Shown here piece by piece: positions 32,169 through 43,706 of a DNA stretch of 64,000 nt. Both the position numbers and the translations under genes were made by a program. The DNA is from Sarocladium kiliense (Eukaryota; Ascomycota; Sordariomycetes; Hypocreales; Sarocladiaceae), in assembly GCA_030734395.1 (NCBI GenBank), contig JAUZTG010000024.1, positions 124,001 to 188,000 on the forward strand, given 5' to 3'. Numbering within the stretch: the first letter of the stretch is position 1; every line of letters starts with the position of its first letter. The notes beneath the pieces were generated by a model. That model searched no databases. It was not told where the DNA came from and was given only the letters and a program-made list of their open reading frames with translations.

Positions 32169-34980
32169 CTAGTAATTAGCAGCCCAGGCCTGGGACTTGC
32201 CGTCTTCCGTCCCATTCTGAGACATCGCCTCCCCAATCTCCATCAACCCGTGTAAATCCCATGGGAAGAAGTTCTGAAGATCATCGGCGTCCAGGGATTC
32301 TCCGACCAGACCGAAAGGCTGGGCAAGAGACGTAGTATCGATGTCCATGGCGGTGGTAGCGGCGATTTGTGGAACTGGGACTGGTCGCTCGTGCTGCAGT
32401 CCGGATGTTCGTTGTGGTGCCTCTTGACTCAAGCCAACAAGCTGCTGGGCAGCGCTGTTATGGTCCCATGCAGCTTCGTGCGGACCCAGTGGTTGACCAT
32501 CGAGAGAGTGCTTCTGACCGACACCAGATCGGCCGAGAACAGGTATGTTGGGGTACGGAGGGAGAGAAAGATCTGGTGTCCCTGTTACGGAGCTAGCGGC
32601 CGTCGAAAGTGGTCGAGATCGAGCTTCGTCAGTCTCCCGAGGCAGCACAGAGTCTTTCGTGGGGCTCTGATTCGGTCGACCGATATGGTTCATTGTTCGT
32701 TTGATCTTCGAGAGCCAGCGCTCGAGTGTCGTTGCCTGCGTATGTTAGTATGGCTTTTGTGATCGCTTCCGACATAAGTTTACTTACTAGTGATTCCGCA
32801 ATAGGGAAGAGGGGCGACATAACCCTTAAGATGTGTCGGTTGCTTTCCACAGTGCTGATGGCCTCTTTCATCTTGCCTATCGCATCCACACGATTCGGAT
32901 CCAGGAGCTGGGAGACGTAGTATAACATGACTCGGCTGCTGTCGTACACGAAGAACGGCAACAAGGCATCCGACAAGAGCCTTGGCCCATGCTCGACAGC
33001 TTCGGCAAGGATAGTTGAAATTTGACTCGCATGAAAGTACGCCTCGGCCTGAACAACCTTGATGAACTCTCGGTGCTCCTGGGGGAACACCACAAACCGC
33101 TTTTCTTGCTTGAAAAGATCTGGCATGGAGAACTTGTATAGCTCGAGGAAATTATGGTGATAGGTGCAGTGAATGAGCATGAGGGAACCCAGCTGATTTG
33201 AATCAAGTCGAGCATAGATAGTATCAGCCGAATACTCGACGAACTCTGGGAGTTCACGACGCCAGAGCCGGAGATCGCTTTCGAGGGAGGCGAATTCGCT
33301 CTCGGGTTGCCACGGCGGTGGCCCTGTAGTGACACTGTTGACATATCTACCCGAAATCAGTAAGATAGAATATTAATCTAGCAGAACCATGAACAAACCT
33401 GACTACACGCTTCCAGAGGGTCACAATGCGGATGTAGTATGCCATGATACCCATATTTGCTGCCGGCTTCGGAGGTACTATCGCAGGTGGTAGGAACTGT
33501 AAGACGTGGCCAACGCCCAAGGTTTCGGTAACTGATGCAATTCTGAGGCCAAAATTTCGCTCGTTGCAAGGCAGCTGTATCTTGATGTCCGTCTCTCGTA
33601 ACAGCGTAAGTTGATCAACACCGCTTCCAGTCCAAGCATCGAGGACATAACACGCCCACATTAGGCGTCTTCGACTTTCTCGGGATACAACCGACGGAGC
33701 TGACTCGTCTACCTCTGTACACATGATGTCTGGGGAGTACTCGGTATTGATCTTGAGGGCATGTGCCATCCGGACGGCGAGACCACTGAGCATAAGGGCT
33801 TGAGTGAACTCGCCGAGGCGGAAGTGGAAGTCGTAAAGGAGGACCGCGGTCTGAATTTGGAAACGTCAGACTTTGACACCACGTTTGTGGAAGGATACAA
33901 ACCATGAGGCGTTGCACAGACACTTTGCCAAAGTTCGTGAGCATCATGTATTCTGCCTTTTTGGCCCACTGATTGCCAGCTGCTCGGTGGATATTGATGC
34001 CTGGTCCGTGGTCTATCTGGTTCAGGCTTAGGATATGAAATCTGTCTCAAAGTTAGCTTCTAGTAGAGTATCGGAGATTTGAATATCGTACTTGACACCA
34101 TGAGCGCATATGATGTGCAACAACGCATTCTCGTCGTCGCTAATGAACCCCTTGTCCAACTGGCGCATGAACGAAGGCTTATGGACAAAGGCAAAGCAAC
34201 GGAGAGGATGAACGTTGGCAAAGTATTGCTCGACTATCCTTCGCAGATGTCGCTTAGGTGGTAGGTCTGGTGAAAGAAGCCTGCACAATGTCAGTCCTCC
34301 AGTATCGAAGAGTAGCCGGTAGACGTCAACGTACCAGGCATGTGCGTCTGGCTGGCCCTCGAGGGAGATATTGGGCGAAACAATACTCTCTTTTCTTGAT
34401 ACTTCAACAGGCACGCTCTTTAAAGGCGGCGGCATATCCGAAGCAGGGATTAGGTTGGTTGCACCATCGTTCTTCAGCTGTGCCTCGATCTTCGCAGCAT
34501 CGTCATCACTTCCCTGCCTTGTCGAGGGGGGTTGATCGGTCGCCTCATCTTCACCACCAGACGTCGTCGTTGCTGCGCTTCCTAACGTCTTGGTCCATCT
34601 TGGCGCCGCTCCTCCATCATACTCACAGTCCACATTCTTGGTCTTGCAACGCGAGCATTTCGGTCTGTCGCCATCGCACTTAGTTTTAGAGGCACGACAC
34701 GCGGTGCAGGAGCGATATGTGCGGATCTTGCGTAATGACACTGGTGCTGAATATGGCGGAGTTGCAGTTGGAAGTCCATCATCCGTCACGCATTCGAGCT
34801 GAAGGCGTTCGCAATTCTGGCAGCCATTTGGACGGCCGTCGCATTTGACCTACCCAAGGCCATGCTGTTAGTACGGAACCTAGCGAGATCCCGATGGAGG
34901 TTGGTGGGGATCATCGGTGAAGAAGTCAAAGCATGCGGTGCAGAACGTACCTTTCGCGCCCTGCACACTCGACAACCCAT
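32169..34980 (-). CDS. Fungal transcription factor with two Zn2Cys6 clusters
   Basis: There are seven exons: 34980-34951, 34849-34335, 34280-34092, 34041-33903, 33850-33399, 33346-32788 and 32735-32169. Introns are 101, 54, 50, 52, 52 and 52 bp, and all phases agree. The product is 816 aa. Two binuclear zinc clusters stand in tandem at the N-terminus. The first is C3-x2-C6-x6-C13-x6-C20-x2-C23-x6-C30. The second is C58-x2-C61-x6-C68-x6-C75-x2-C78-x6-C85. The first intron splits cluster one after K10. Then comes a fungal-specific factor middle homology region, with RRIVEQYFANVHPLRCFAFVHKPSFM, AEYMMLTNFGKVSVQRLM and ESRRRLMWACYVLDAWTG. The tail is Gln/Pro/Ser-rich with acidic patches, probably activating. 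Target genes are unknown. The next gene upstream is an MFS transporter on the same strand. Confidence 0.9.
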
Positions 34981-35606
34981 GGCAAGGGATGCATGCCTCG
35001 ATTAAAGGCGCCGCCAAGTGAGCTTCACGAGTAGGCAAGCTTGATAAAGTGAAGTCGTTGTGATGGACCGAGTTGGGCGACAGCCCGGCCGGTGAGATGG
35101 CGATGGCGATGGCGCAAGAGGTACGTACCTCCCGAGGAGCCGACGCAATGGGCAGGGATGCTGACGTGCTCGCACTAACACGACCAACAATGCCGGACGG
35201 TCGAAGGTTATTCAGGCTCGATACAATGCGTTGACGACGTCGTCGATGCTTCTGGGGATTGATAAAAGGGCATTCCAGCACATGGACTCGCGAATGCACA
35301 ATAAATCAATCGGCATGTTGGCGCTCTTGTTCCCTAATGGTTTCCTTCGTCCTCGTTGACCCTAGAGTTGCAACATCCGGGGTGATCACAAGCCGCCCTC
35401 TTGCTCACAAGGGCCCAGCACGCCATTCCTGTGCATATGCTGCAAGGTTGTCCGACTTTCAGCTTGATTACTGGGCGCTGTCGCGTGACCAGGGATGTCT
35501 TGTCTTTCATAACCATCATCTGTCTCATTATGTCAACGTTATCCTCAATGAGCTAATCTATGCTGCCCGTGCATCCAAAGACGACTTTCTCAAGGAAATC
35601 TCCCTT
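34981..35606. other. Promoter region of the zinc-cluster regulator
   Basis: This 626-bp spacer lies between two minus-strand genes and should hold the regulator's promoter and the transporter 3' UTR. No gene is supported. Confidence 0.5.
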
Positions 35607-37229
35607 TCAAAGCCTTGACAGAGGCATCTTGCTATGCTTCATACGCGCTGCGAGCACAAGGGCACATGACGCCATGCCCAATGATCCGGCGTAGAACATG
35701 GCAGGTCGGAACGCCTCAAGGCCACCCTCGGCACCTCCGAAAGCTTCGAGAAGGTAACCTGCAATAGGAGCACCCTGTGCAGACAGCATTAGCATTTTGC
35801 GGTTCGACATGACCATGACATGAGTCTCACCATCAAGTACCCGCCAATCCAGCTTGTAAGAATCATACTCATCACAACGGCTGTTCTCGCACTTCCAAAC
35901 ACGTTTGCCACAACTGTGGGCATGGAGGCAAAGAAGCTAGGGTATAGATCAGCATGGACATCTTCGTTCTGATGGCTTGTTCAACTTGACTTACCCTCCA
36001 TTACTCACACCATTGACAATGACGAACGCTACAAGCGGCCCCATCGTAGTACTGGCTGGCCACATAGCTAACATACTCAGTCCAGTGAGCAGCTGGCTCG
36101 CTGCCAGGGTATTCAGGGCCCCAAAGCGGTCGCAAGACATGCCACAGAGTACGCGTCCTACGGCAGAGGAAAGAGAGAAGCCGGCCGTGAGGCTGGCACC
36201 AACGTTAGGAGCGAAGCCAAGCGATTTAGTGTACTGCGGGAGGAAGAATGGGGTGACAAAGAGGGGGAATGTGCCAATAGCACCCGCAAAGAAGATGAGA
36301 ACGAAGGTTAGTGACTTGAACAGAGGCCTACATCCGTCAGTATCTTGACTCCGAGATCTTCCCACGGAACATACCATTCCACCATGCGAGGTGTATGTGT
36401 CGGCACACGCTCCTTCAGGAACCATGCGGCAGGAAGCCCAGTGGCAAGTGTCGTCAGGCCGAGGATGCGGTAGGCCCATGGAACCCCCATGTTCTGGATC
36501 AGCGCGTTCATGCCGACGGTAATGACTGCACCACCGAAAGCTGCTCCGGCAGAGATGAGGCCATTCGCCAGACCACGCTTGGTGCTGAAGTATTGTACTG
36601 GGAGCGAGGTCGCAAGCTAGGAGCTGTCAATAATGCGAGCCTTCCCGTAAACATACGTCAAACACTGACCAGGAAGCAGATGCTATTAGTCTAGTTAGTA
36701 GCTGGTATTCAGAACGACAGGTACATAGGGCTCACCTGATGCCTGTACCCATGACCAGCCCTGCCGTGAAGAAGAACGCTGCCAGATTCTCCACCGTGAA
36801 CGAGCTCAAGATCTCACTGCCGCCCATGCATACCACTCCAATGAGCCCCATCCTCTTCACTCCCATCAATCTGACCAGTTTCGAGTTGACAATAGCCAAT
36901 GCCGAGATCAGCGATGCATTCAACCCGCCGATGAACGACAACACGGCCGGCGATGAAAGTCCTTGATCCACCAATGCTGTCTGCATCACACCCCAGGCAT
37001 AGGTGCTGCCTACGGACCACCACGTTAGCGTCGCGCAGGATGCGACAATGACCCAGCCATAGCCTCCGTCTGGAATAGTTGACTCGACGACGTTGGAGTT
37101 GGTTAGGGTGACGGTATCGTGGGTTGAGAGCTGGTCATTGTCATGGCTGGTACGGGCAGACGAGGCCGGCGCTGAAGACTGATCTTCCAGCTCGATGGAC
37201 GCGGTGCTGGTCGTGGTAGCGGTGGCCAT
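35607..37229 (-). CDS. MFS transporter, monocarboxylate-permease (MCT/MCH) type
   Basis: This is a plasma-membrane major facilitator of the fungal monocarboxylate-like group. There are six exons: 37229-36736, 36682-36670, 36616-36375, 36327-35995, 35936-35831 and 35774-35607. Introns are 53, 53, 47, 58 and 56 bp. The product is 451 aa. Exon 2 is a 13-base microexon, required to keep frame (GISICFLLAT). The cytosolic N-terminus is Ser/Thr-rich. The family signature PDGGYGWVIVASC precedes helix 1, and about twelve hydrophobic helices follow. The central motif SAVGRVLCGMSCDRFGALN fits the loop between helices 8 and 9. An in-frame ATG 20 codons upstream (37289) is possible. Substrates of these fungal members are mostly unknown and need not be monocarboxylates. 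It lies just upstream of the double zinc-cluster regulator. Confidence 0.9.
36670..36682 (-). other. 13-base internal microexon of the MFS gene
   Basis: The microexon is flanked by AATAG upstream and a GTCAGT donor downstream on the minus strand. It completes one split codon and encodes ICFL. Skipping it would put exon 3 in the wrong frame, so the phase supports it. Confidence 0.8.
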
Positions 37230-37643
37230 CTTGCTGAGGTCAAACGCTGTTGCGAACCGACGATGTGAGACTGGTAATTGGCGCTGCACTTCTAAGGTCT
37301 GGAGTCAGACCTGGAAGGTTTTATCCTCGGCCTTATTGTACCGGATGAATGACTATTTGGTGGAGCATGCCAATGGTAGGACTCAGCCGATCACGGAGGG
37401 ACCACTCACATGCGCCTTACACTCAATGAAGGGCGCGCGCTATTTCTGTAACTGACATCGGCTATTCAAGGGTCCAGAGGGTGTAATAAATGATTGTAAA
37501 CATCCAGATATCCTATCACGGGGGTATTTGTCACCCAATGACTGCACAGCTGCAGGAACGGTATTCTTTTAAATGAGAGATCGAGCAGATCAGGACGCCA
37601 ACCCATGGTGTTGTATGTACATTTCGCTTTTGATTCCTTTTTT
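37230..37643. other. MFS promoter / RRP5 3' region
   Basis: This 414-bp spacer lies between minus-strand genes. No gene was seen. The RRP5 frame, if unspliced, runs on into it, which is an artefact of its last intron being read through. Confidence 0.5.
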
Positions 37644-40600
37644 TTACTCCTCCATCTCCTCCAAGGCCGCAGCAGCGGCATCAGCCTCCTTCTTTGCCTT
37701 GAACTTGCTCGCCCACTCCTGTGCCTTTGCCATGATCCTGTCTTTACCCTTCGTGCCCTCTCGCTTCTCCTCCCACTCAGCCCAACGGCGGAACCACTTC
37801 TCCGCCTGCTGCGGCTTGAGACCCTTGACTCTTGTTCTGCGCTCAAACACATCCCGAACAGCAGTGGCGTTGTCTCCAGAAATGCCGGCTTCCAAGTCCA
37901 AAAGTTGACTCCAGAGGTCGCCCTTCTTCGGGTAGGCAGCAAGGAGGCCCTCGAACATGGTGCGACCCACCTCAGGCTCGCCGTGAGGGGATCGGAATTC
38001 GAGGGCGGCAAAGCGACTGATGATTGTCTGGCCAAGGTGGTTGGGAAGTTGTTGCGTTGCGCGAGGCAGTAGGGCACGAGCCTGGGCGGGCTCACCCTGA
38101 GTGACATGCAGGAAGTGCGCATAGTTGGTCCACACACTAGGCGCCTTGGCTCCGAACTTCTTGAGCATCGTCTCGAAGAGCTTTTCGGCTTCCTATACTG
38201 GCTGTTAGATATTTGTATCATACTAGCGTGCACTTGGCCACATACCTTAAGCTTCTCTGATTGGATGTAGATGCTCGCCAGACGCTCATGAACCTCCTGC
38301 TCGTCATTGTACAGGCAGGCCTCCTTGAATACCTCCTCAACAGTGTGCTTGCTACCGTAGGCGACCTCCAAGTTCAGATACGCGATCCAGACGTTAAGCT
38401 TCTCAGCCTCTTCGCGGATGTTGATAGACTTGATGGCACGCTTGGCTACCTTACGAGCTTCCGACAGGTCGCTGACCTGCATCTGGAAAGCCATGTACGC
38501 GATCCAGAGCTCGGAAGAATCAGGCTGGCCGAGCAGTAGACGTTCGTAGTCGCTAGCCGTTTGCGGTCCGTTGGAGTCGAGTTGTGCGGTGCGATCGACG
38601 TCAGGCTCGGCTTTGGACTTCTTTTTGCTCTTTTTCGAGTCCTTGGTCGTCGCTGTGTCTTCATCCTCAGAACCTTGACCATCTGCAAATGGATCCTCTG
38701 TCCACGCGGACTTCTTGCCTGCTCCAAGTCCGTTGGCCTTCTTTGTTGCAACATCATCGTCACTCTCGTCCTCCCCTTCATCCTCAACTTCATCTTCGTC
38801 ATCATCATCATCCTCCTCCTCTTCCTCCTCCTCCTCGTCGTCGTCAGAATCGTCGCCATCAAGACCAATAAACTTGACAGATGCACCGCCATTTTCCATC
38901 TCAACATCATCATCACTCTCCGCGTCATCGGAGTCCAAGGCAGCGCCAGCGTCATCAGAATCCATATCTGTGTCTTCATCTTGGAAATAAGATGGCTTCA
39001 GACCAAGACTGATCCTTCGCTTCTTCGCATCGATCTCGAGAATGCGAGCCTTGACCTTGTCACCCTCCTTGTACAGCTTCGTTGCATCCGCGACTGGCCT
39101 CTCAGCCATCTGGCTCCGATGGCAGAGGCCGCTGACGTTGGACGAGTCATCAAGAACAATGAATGCGCCGAAGTCTTCGACCTTGCGAATCCATCCTGTA
39201 ACGATCTGCCCTTCCCGAAGACTATCATACGATACAGGTGGCACATATCCATCATCAAGTGTGGATGCCTTAAGGCTGAGCTCGATGGTGTTGGTGGCCT
39301 TATCTACCGTGATGACACGGCCCTTGACAAGCTGGTCGACCTGGAAGTGATCCTTCCATTCCTTCAAGTACTTGTCGGAAAGGTTGGAAATTTTGACGCG
39401 AGCGGTGACTGGACCACCCAAGTGCACAAAAAGACCATTGTCGGCAACGTTCTTGACGAAGCCCCTCACAATATCTCCTGCGGAGACGTCGGAGAAACTC
39501 AGGATCTCTTTGTCCACGACGGGTAGGGTGGAGCTCATGATACGCGATGGGCGAGTGGAAAGACGCAGGCGCTTGTTGCTATGGTCAACATCTACGATGG
39601 AGACACGGACGACCTCACCCTTGAGGAAGTTCATGCTGTTCACATCGTCATAGTTGTCGAGCATGTCGGGAAGATGAACAGGCCCGGCCACTGTGTCGCT
39701 GAGCTTGACCATGGCTTGTCGTTCATTCACCTTGGTGATTCGACCAGGGAGGACCATGTTCTTCTTCAGCGTCTTCCAATCAAACTTCTCGCTGACTCCG
39801 GATGAGCGACAAGACAAGTCCAAGCGGTTATTGGCGGCGTCCACTGCGGTGACCTTTGCTTTTAATGCGGTACCGACTGGGAAGTTGCTCTCGAGGTCAC
39901 CCAGTAAAGTGAGGTCGTCCGACACATCCATCGCTGAGATACGGCCACGGACTGCAGGGGATAACGTCACCCAAAGATACTGTGGGGTACTGTTGTTGAC
40001 GAATACCATATGGCTGTCGCCAACCCTGACATCTTCCATCGTCAGAGGCTTGCAAGCGTCGCCTTTCAGATCAGAGGGTCTCGTAGTAAGCTCCAGCACA
40101 GAGTGACCTGTCCTATGAGACAGGGGAAGGAATCGGTGGTCCTTCGCCTCATGAACGCCCAGAACACGAACATCAATCTTTTGGTCTTTCGAGAATTTGG
40201 CGAGCGGCTCCTTGGCATCTGGCATCTCGTCCCAAGAATCGAAGACCTGTGAAATATCGACACGGCCCTGAGTTTCACTCTTAAGGATTTGAACGTTGAT
40301 CTGCGTCTTCTTGACTGCGGTGATCCGAGCCTTAGTGATGCTTCCCGTCTCGAGCCCATCGGATGGTGCTGGCGCAGCTGTTTTGGTACCTTTCGGCTTT
40401 GTCGCGTCTTCGTCTGCTTCGCTAGCGGGGGCGACTAGGATTCGTCGAAGGTCGGGGATAGTTGAAATGATTTTGACTTCGATTGTCTGCCACGTATGCA
40501 TCCCGAAGTCGGGCTTGGTTTGCACATCGGTAGGCAACCGCGACTTGGGGAGAAGCGCACGGAGATTGCCACCGAATTGGACGAAGACGGCTGTCTGGGT

Positions 40601-43113
40601 GATGTTCTTGACGAAACCGTGAGTGATCATGCCAGGCTTGCAATCCTCAAAGGTAGACAGAAGCTGGCCATTCTGCGCTGCGTTGAGCAGGCTCGGCTTT
40701 TGTGTCAGAACGATGGCACGCTTGTTGTTGTCCTTATCCAGCACCATGAGATTTGACATAGTCTGGCCGACATTGATGCGTTTCAGGACATGTTGTGTCT
40801 TTGACATTGACTTGTCTGTCAGATGACCAACGGGAAGAAGAGCTTTTAACCCGCTGCCCTCGAGCTCGACGAAGACCTGGTCCTCTGTCTTCTGTGTCAC
40901 CTTGGCAGATACCAGGTCGCCCAGCTTCAGAGCCTTCAGAGCATTCTGCTTCTCCAAACCAAATGCAGCAGGATCTTTGCAGGAGACCACGAGGCGATTT
41001 TTCTCAGCGTCCGCGTCGAGAACGTGGACACTCACGACCTGGCCGGCGCGGAAGTGCTCAGCAGGGTCCTTGATGAAGGCCTCGCTCATCTCCGAAGTGG
41101 GCAGAAAGCCTTGCAAAGATCCATAGAATTGAATATGCGCTCCTGACTGTTGGATCTTGATGATTGTGCCAGGAACCTGCATGCCGATGCTCACCTCATC
41201 AAATGACTTGATGACAGGAGCCTCCGAATTGACTAAGGTCTTCTTCATGGTGAGACGCATCCGCCTCTGGGAGAGATTGATCGAGAGAACTCTGGCCTTG
41301 ACCTTTAGCCCCTCCCTGAACTTCTTCTCAGGATGTTGAAGCCGGATATCGGAGAAATGCCTTTCAGCGACATAGCCGGTGATACCTTCTGCAACCTTCA
41401 GCACAAGACCACTGACACCGTCCTCGCCGACAAGGACCTTCTCAATCACACCATCCACTATGGCACCGATTGGGATATCTTCAAGCCGAATGAATTGCTG
41501 CTCGAGAACAGACTTCTGCAGGGACAGCTGGAACATGCCGTCCACTGGATTGTAACCGACAATGCGACCCTTGTGGATGGAGTCAGTCTGGTAAGGGCCA
41601 CTTGAAGAATACAAAGCGTCAACTTTGCCGTCCTTCACCCGAGAAATATGCACGAAGCCCTTGAGGCCACCGGTACCGAGGTCTACGAATAGGCCAATAT
41701 CGTTTTCGACGCGCGTGACTTTGCACTTCTCGACAGTGGATGAGATAGGAAGCGCTTGGACTGGCGACTTTCCATACCGGCCATCCGTGAGTTTCTGGCC
41801 TAGAGCTATAACATGTGGGAGGAGAGAGATGCCGAGCTTTGGATCCTTTGCGGTTGGGAAATTGCAAATAACTCTGGCCTTGACACGGGATCCGATCTTA
41901 TAGGCCGACTCGGGATCAATATCAAGAGGTCCAACCCCAGAATGAATGAGATCAGCAGTCGCGTCCAAGTGCCCGAGGATCTTGCCCGCAAGGCCTCGGC
42001 GGTCAGTTTGTGAGATAAGTAGGTCAACAGTGGTACCAGGCAAGAACGTGTTAATTGTCGTTGCCTCGGGTACTTGCTTGACGTCGCCGAGCTTTTTGTG
42101 GTTGAGAGTGAGCTGAGCGATCTTGCCTCTCTTGCCTATAACTTTGGCAAGGAACACAGCGCCGGGTTGGAGACGGTCTTCCGTGATGCCAGAATCATAT
42201 TCAGCTTTTGGAAGGAAACCGCCAAGACCCTTGACGCCAATATCCATTACACAGCCGTGGTCCTCCACACTGATGACGGAGGCCATCACAGTTGCGTGTT
42301 CCACGACGTCGTCGGCATCCAGTCCCGTGTTTGCTTCGGAAGGTCGTAACGATAGTTCAATCTTCCTCTTTCCCTTCCCGGTGGCTGCGTCCTCGGCGGT
42401 CGAAAGGACATATACCCGAAGATACTGGCCAACGGCAAACAGGGAAGAGAGATCGACATCCGCATCGTCAGACGAGTCCTCGTTGTCTTCAATCTCGTCC
42501 AAAGCTGTTTGCAGTCGCTTAGTGAGCTGTTCAGACATGGCTGCGATCGAAACATGTCCAGTGAGGTTGTTGGGGAGGGAGATCTCGAGGTCGGTGCCAT
42601 TGATCCGGCTGATTTGGCCAAGGACGAGCGAGCCTCGAACAAGTTTCTAGACAGGTCAGCAAACATTACGAATGCAAATTCTTGATCGCCAGACAGTTTT
42701 ACCTTGAAGTTAAGGCTTTCAGGCTTGACGGAATCGTCACCTTCCTTGTGCGATGCATGCGGCTTCTTGGTTGACTTTGCTGAGGCTTTCCGCTTCTTCT
42801 TGGCGGCGGCCTTGCCTGTGGTCTCGAACTCTTCCTCTCGTTTCGCATCTGCCTTGGCCTCTAAGTTGATCTGCTTCTGTTCCAATGGAGTGAGAACACT
42901 GCCCCCTCCTCTGGGGAACATTGGCTCCTCATCCTTGAGCACAGACACAACAGCGGCAGGTTTTGGTCGAGTTGCGCCAGAGTCGGCAGTCTTCGCAGGC
43001 TTTGCAGGCTTTGCTGCAGCATCGTTCTTCGAAGGTCGAGCCTCTTTTGTGCTTTTAACGGACTTGGCCGGCGGCTGACCACCGGGAGCGTCCTTGCGCT
43101 TAAGATTGCTCAT
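37644..43113 (-). CDS. RRP5: rRNA biogenesis protein RRP5 (S1 and HAT/TPR repeats)
   Basis: This large nucleolar protein is needed for early pre-rRNA cleavages (A0-A3) and so for both ribosomal subunits. There are three exons: 43113-42703, 42646-38246 and 38192-37644. Introns are 56 and 53 bp, phase 0. The product is 1786 aa, near the yeast length (1729). A basic, Lys/Ala-rich N-terminus leads to KLVRGSLVLGQISRI, the first of about a dozen S1 RNA-binding repeats, each with G-x-V-x-x-hydrophobic spacing and an LS-x-R/K end (for example VVKIQQSGAHIQFYG, GWIRKVEDFGAFIVLD). A long Asp/Glu run (about residues 1400-1440) follows. The C-terminal HAT/TPR repeats carry DYERLLLGQPDSSELWIAYM and WTNYAHFLHVTQGEPAQAR. 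The last intron joins SEKLK to EAEKLFETMLKKFG. The unspliced frame reads 150 codons of nonsense, so splicing is secure. Confidence 0.96.
38796..38850 (-). repeat. Trinucleotide-rich tract in RRP5
   Basis: A CAT/CTC/CGT-type microsatellite on the plus strand encodes the Asp/Glu run of RRP5 on the minus strand. It is in frame and likely length-variable between strains. Confidence 0.7.
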
Positions 43114-43706
43114 GGTGGTGTTGGTCGCACCGCGAAAGGTGTGATTGCTGCTGGTGCAGTTTGAGTAGCTTCAGACCCTGCGCTTGCTTTGCGAGGCTTC
43201 TCTGGATTTTTTTCTGGCGGGACGTCGATAAGCGATAAGCGTTATACCGATAAGCCGATAAGCAGCCAGGCACCGATCAGGGCCTCAATGACACCTCACA
43301 GCACCGCATTGGCCTGGAGGTAGAATGAACGCGCGATACAGCTACTTAAAACCGCAAATTCAAGAACGTGTCAAGTGATCCTGCGTATGCGCAATGATAT
43401 ACTCTACACAGGCAGTTTACAAGTCTTATCGGCATTGGACAAGAGATTGCGGCAACCATGCGTTGAGGCAAGCACTTATTTGAGCCTCCTATAACCCCCA
43501 CTAAAGCATCGGCGTTTGGCGGGGCTGGCAGCTAGCACTAGGCGCCGTTGTCCCAGCTTGCGAGGGACCGTAGCGAAGATAGCACGTCACAGGCATGTTG
43601 ACCCTCCCAGGCTCGCTTCACGCCACAATCAACGCGCGCTGGGCCGACGTGGCAGAAGCTTATCACCCACCTGCAGGGCCATATCTTTCTCCTCACCAGG
43701 TCCATA
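43114..43706. promoter_or_regulatory. Divergent promoter RRP5 / YML020W-like gene
   Basis: This 593-bp region between two divergent starts should hold both promoters. Its notable content is a cluster of four CGATAAG sites at 43226-43262, listed separately. Confidence 0.6.
43226..43262 (+). promoter_or_regulatory. Cluster of four GATA-factor sites
   Basis: CGATAAG occurs four times in 37 bases, at 43226, 43233, 43248 and 43256. They are arranged as two close pairs, all in the same orientation. HGATAR is the binding core of fungal GATA factors such as AreA/NIT2. The cluster is about 115 bp upstream of the RRP5 start and 445 bp upstream of the hydrolase start. Function is inferred from the motif only. 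Confidence 0.5.

Noticed and set aside
37466..37643. Extension of the long RRP5 open frame past 37644
   Set aside because: It results from reading through the last RRP5 intron in the wrong frame; the spliced frame gives the conserved HAT-repeat C-terminus and stops at 37644.
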